This document shows positions 28,542 through 30,396 of a DNA stretch of 30,396 bases, in pieces. The stretch spans positions 1 through 30,396 of the forward strand of contig JAEEOD010000035.1 of the NCBI GenBank assembly GCA_016284115.1, read 5' to 3'. How positions within the stretch are numbered: position 1 is the stretch's first letter; each line of letters starts with the position of its first letter. Under the pieces are notes generated by a model, which was given only the letters and a program-made list of their open reading frames with translations, did no database searches and was not told where the DNA came from. Origin of the DNA: Bacteroidaceae bacterium (GTDB lineage: Bacteria; Bacteroidota; Bacteroidia; Bacteroidales; Bacteroidaceae). The position numbers and the translations under genes were made by a program.

Positions 28542-28572
28542 CAAATATAATGAAAGACGAATACAAAACCAA
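28542..28572 (-). promoter_or_regulatory. Bacteroidetes-type promoter for the hydrolase-rnr unit
   Basis: On the minus strand: TTG (28570-28572), a 20-bp spacer, TATATTTG (28542-28549), matching TAnnTTTG; 23 nt upstream of the ATG at 28518. Confidence 0.65.
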
Positions 28573-28645
28573 ATATATTAGATAATGTTAATGGCGCAAA
28601 TAATTATCCGAATAAGTACGAATTTATAGGAAGTCTACGTGAAAG

Positions 28646-28839
28646 CTATTCTTCCAGATATCCCTTCAGCTGTTTATCAAAGATGTTGCGCTCCACAATG
28701 CGGTAGTGAGGGTGATAGGCTTTGTTGTAGGTTTCGCTATGATGCTTACTGTTTGCTCAATCTTCTTGCTTTCGATGTTTTGTGAGCAACCAACAAAATA
28801 CGATGCTATTATTGCCAAAATTAAGCTCAACTTTTTAAT
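28646..28839 (-). pseudogene. Remnant of a lipoprotein gene (start codon lost, frameshifted)
   Basis: The minus strand from 28839 reads ATT AAA AAG and then encodes KKLSLILAIIASYFVGCSQN, a clear lipoprotein signal with lipobox F-V-G-C. The usual ATG is replaced by ATT, and no in-frame start lies just upstream. After ESKKIEQ the reading becomes unlike protein. A second frame then gives a coherent end: SKHHSETYNKAYHPHYRIVE, then RNIFDKQLKGYLEE and a TAG at 28646-28648. The whole is only about 65 codons, so most of the original gene seems to have been deleted. I do not recognise the family. The evidence is moderate because each piece is short. Confidence 0.5.
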
Positions 28840-29158
28840 CTTATGAAGTGATATAATGATTAGTATTCATCATCTACAAAAATAATGATTGTTTTTGAAA
28901 TGTTGGTATTAATAGGTGAAAAATATAGTTTTGTGGTAAGGCTTGTCCTCCCATAAAGGAAGCAGACCGGACGTTTGGAAAAAATGAGGTCAGAACTTGA
29001 TTATTGCAAACCGTAAAATCTCTAGAAAATATAAACGCTTAGAGGAAGTAAAAGGGGCGCTTACCAGAACAAAAAGGTGGCTTTAGTTCCTTTAAGCAAT
29101 TAATGCTTAAAGACTAACTCTGCATACACCTTCTTGATGTAGATAAAAAAAGCGAGTG
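28840..29158. other. Gene-free stretch
   Basis: No gene is supported. An inverted repeat, CTTTAAGC (29090-29097) / GCTTAAAG (29105-29112), with a 7-nt loop lies near the 3' end of the exonuclease gene but has no T-run on either strand, so it is a poor terminator. A short open stretch around 28993-29087 on the plus strand (IANRKISRKYKRLEEV) is protein-like but too short to call. Confidence 0.5.
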
Positions 29159-29677
29159 CTACAGCAAATCTAAAGCAATAGCAGCACAGGCTTCGGCATC
29201 GGCAAGGGCATGATGGTGATGTTGTAAGTCGAAGCCACAAGCTGCGGCAACAGTGTGGAGCTGATGATTGGGTAGTGAGTGTCCAAATTGCCGACGAGCA
29301 GCTGTTAGGGTATCGTAAAATAGGTAGTCGGGGTAATCTAATTGATAGACTTTGAAGACGGCTTTGAGGCAACCTTCATCGAAACGAGCATTGTGGGCAA
29401 CAAAGGGCACATCGGCTTTATCAGGGAATATTTCTGCTATTCGATGCTCAATCTCTTGCCAAACCTTGGGGAAGACAGGCGCATCGTCAGTATCGTTGGG
29501 GGTAAGGCCATGAACTTGTTGACACCAATAGTTGTAGAAATTAGGTTCAGGTTGAATTAGGGAGTAGAAAGAATCAGCCACCTTACCATTTTTTACAATG
29601 ACAATGCCTACCGAGCAAACACTGCATGGTTGCTGGTTTGCTGTCTCAAAATCAATAGCTACAAAATCCCTGAGCAT
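29159..29677 (-). CDS. DnaQ-like 3'-5' exonuclease (DEDDh family)
   Basis: 172 residues, a single exonuclease domain. DEDDh motifs: Exo I FVAIDFETA (Asp 9, Glu 11), Exo II FVAHNARFDEG (the Asp in RFD), Exo III HHALADAEACAAIAL (His, then Asp five residues later). These bind two metal ions and hydrolyse DNA or RNA from the 3' end. The protein resembles the stand-alone epsilon-like/PolC-type exonucleases found in many Bacteroidetes, not the epsilon subunit of a replicase assembly as such. An odd histidine run (LQHHHHALADAEA) sits in the Exo III motif. It lies downstream of the flavodoxin gene with a strong terminator between them, so it needs its own promoter, which I could not identify. Confidence 0.9.
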   Translation of the reverse strand: MLRDFVAIDFETANQQPCSVCSVGIVIVKNGKVADSFYSLIQPEPNFYNYWCQQVHGLTPNDTDDAPVFPKVWQEIEHRIAEIFPDKADVPFVAHNARFDEGCLKAVFKVYQLDYPDYLFYDTLTAARRQFGHSLPNHQLHTVAAACGFDLQHHHHALADAEACAAIALDLL

Positions 29678-29707
29678 TGTTTTTTATATGTTTTATTGAA
29701 AAGAAAG

Positions 29708-29745
29708 AGGGTGTGCCATGCTGCAATAAAAACATGGCACACCCT
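29708..29745 (-). terminator. Rho-independent terminator of the flavodoxin gene
   Basis: A perfect 13-bp inverted repeat, AGGGTGTGCCATG (29708-29720) / CATGGCACACCCT (29733-29745), with a 12-nt loop. On the minus strand it is followed by CTTTCTTTTC. It begins 24 nt after the flavodoxin stop. Confidence 0.85.
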
Positions 29746-29769
29746 GCTTTTATTCAGTAAGTTGAGCTA

Positions 29770-30396
29770 TTATCTGTCAACTGCGGTGAAGTAAGGAGCT
29801 ACATCGCCATTCTCCTTGGTGATGTAGATATCCATCTGTGCGCCATTAGCCTCACCTACAAACTTATAGTCGGTACCGTTAGAGGTCTTGCGACTACCAA
29901 CGCTTACTGCCTTAGTGCCTTTCATCATGTCATAAGTAGAGATAGCTGCATCGAAGATTGCAGTCTCGTCAGCTGTAGGAGCCTGCTGAGCTGAATAGTC
30001 AGGCAACACCTCGTTCTCGCCTTCAATTAAACCCATAGCAATCAGTACACGGTCAACAGCTGCAGGCATCTTGTCCATCAAAGAACTGCGAACACCTACA
30101 CATTGAGGAATCTGAGCGCCAGGAATAGCTTTCTGCAAATCACCCACACTCTGCTTGATGCCACTGCTACCGCTGGTGCAGAAAGGAACGACGGTCTTGC
30201 CATTGAAATCGGTGTTGGCAAGTAAAGTCTTGATAGGCTGTGCATAAGTACCCATCCAGATAGGATAGCCCAGGAAGATGACGTCGTAATCTGCCACATT
30301 GTGTGCAAAAGGTTTCAGCTCAGGCAGCACATTGCCTTGAATCTCTTCTTGTGAACGCTTGATAAGCTCACTGTAGACAGAAGAATATGCGTTAAC
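29770..30396 (-). CDS. Flavodoxin-like protein (partial, 5' end beyond right edge)
   Basis: The frame is open to the right edge, giving 208 residues, so the N-terminus with the FMN phosphate loop (T/SxTGxT) is not in the window. A GTG at 30330 could be mistaken for a start, but protein-like sequence continues upstream (VNAYSSVYSELIKRSQEEIQ). Flavodoxin features: YDVIFLGYPIWMGTYAQPIK (the aromatic isoalloxazine-binding loop, W or Y) and GKTVVPFCTSGSSGIKQSVG, as in the Flavodoxin_4 family. An extra C-terminal part of about 60 residues (TDYKFVGEANGAQMDIYITK) looks like a small beta domain not found in classical flavodoxins. Flavodoxins carry electrons with bound FMN; the partner here is unknown. 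Transcription ends at the strong hairpin at 29708-29745. Confidence 0.85.
   Translation of the reverse strand, partial: VNAYSSVYSELIKRSQEEIQGNVLPELKPFAHNVADYDVIFLGYPIWMGTYAQPIKTLLANTDFNGKTVVPFCTSGSSGIKQSVGDLQKAIPGAQIPQCVGVRSSLMDKMPAAVDRVLIAMGLIEGENEVLPDYSAQQAPTADETAIFDAAISTYDMMKGTKAVSVGSRKTSNGTDYKFVGEANGAQMDIYITKENGDVAPYFTAVDR

Noticed and set aside
29090..29112. Inverted repeat CTTTAAGC/GCTTAAAG as a terminator for the exonuclease gene
   Set aside because: AT-rich, with no T-run after it on either strand.
28989..29133. Plus-strand transposase-like fragment (IANRKISRKYKRLEEV and a shifted tail SSFKQLMLKD)
   Set aside because: Too short, needs a frame change, and has no recognisable catalytic motif or terminal inverted repeats.

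Overview
The window is a gene-dense, moderately AT-rich chromosomal segment of a Bacteroidales bacterium (Bacteroidaceae or Prevotellaceae level). The sequence support is: promoters of the Bacteroidetes type (TTG, about 20 bp, then TAnnTTTG) with little Shine-Dalgarno signal; a GH2-GH97 glycosidase pair; secreted hypothetical proteins and lipoproteins; an S9 dipeptidyl/tripeptidyl peptidase; and short-spaced operons of housekeeping genes. I see no tRNA or rRNA gene, CRISPR array, prophage or intact insertion sequence.

Layout. (1) 1-1356, minus: two GNAT acetyltransferases (the first cut by the window edge) and a TIGR04076-like small protein. (2) 1502-5431, plus: ruvB, a Wzx/MATE-type flippase and a DUF389 membrane protein, closed by a bidirectional terminator. 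(3) 5467-7404, minus: a DeaD/CsdA-type DEAD-box helicase, then about 340 nt without a gene. (4) 7743-10107, minus: an exported hypothetical, a lipoprotein, and a lipoprotein gene that has become a pseudogene (three in-frame stops and one frameshift). (5) 10320-11672: a multi-pass membrane protein convergent with a membrane-anchored AraC-type regulator. (6) 11869-15678, plus: a GH2 and a GH97 glycosidase, divergent from the regulator. (7) 15727-15994: a nested array of 22-bp repeats between convergent genes. (8) 15995-23397, minus: a tight six-gene run, cysE - THUMP RNA methyltransferase - S9 peptidase - purD - membrane protein - YqaA. (9) 23498-24445, plus: cysK, divergent from cysE, so both steps of cysteine synthesis start from one intergenic region. 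(10) 24578-28518, minus: RNase R downstream of a double alpha/beta-hydrolase. (11) 28519-29158: no intact gene, one gene remnant. (12) 29159-30396, minus: a DEDDh exonuclease and a flavodoxin cut by the right edge.

Most of the window is core metabolism, DNA repair and RNA processing. The accessory-looking parts are the secreted/lipoprotein operon with its pseudogene, the AraC regulator with the two glycosidases, and the repeat array at 15.8 kb. The least explained signals are that array and a paired TGCGATRA motif upstream of both the membrane-protein gene and the regulator/glycosidase genes. I found no convincing new multi-gene system. The regulator/motif/array connection is the best lead, and it is an inference.
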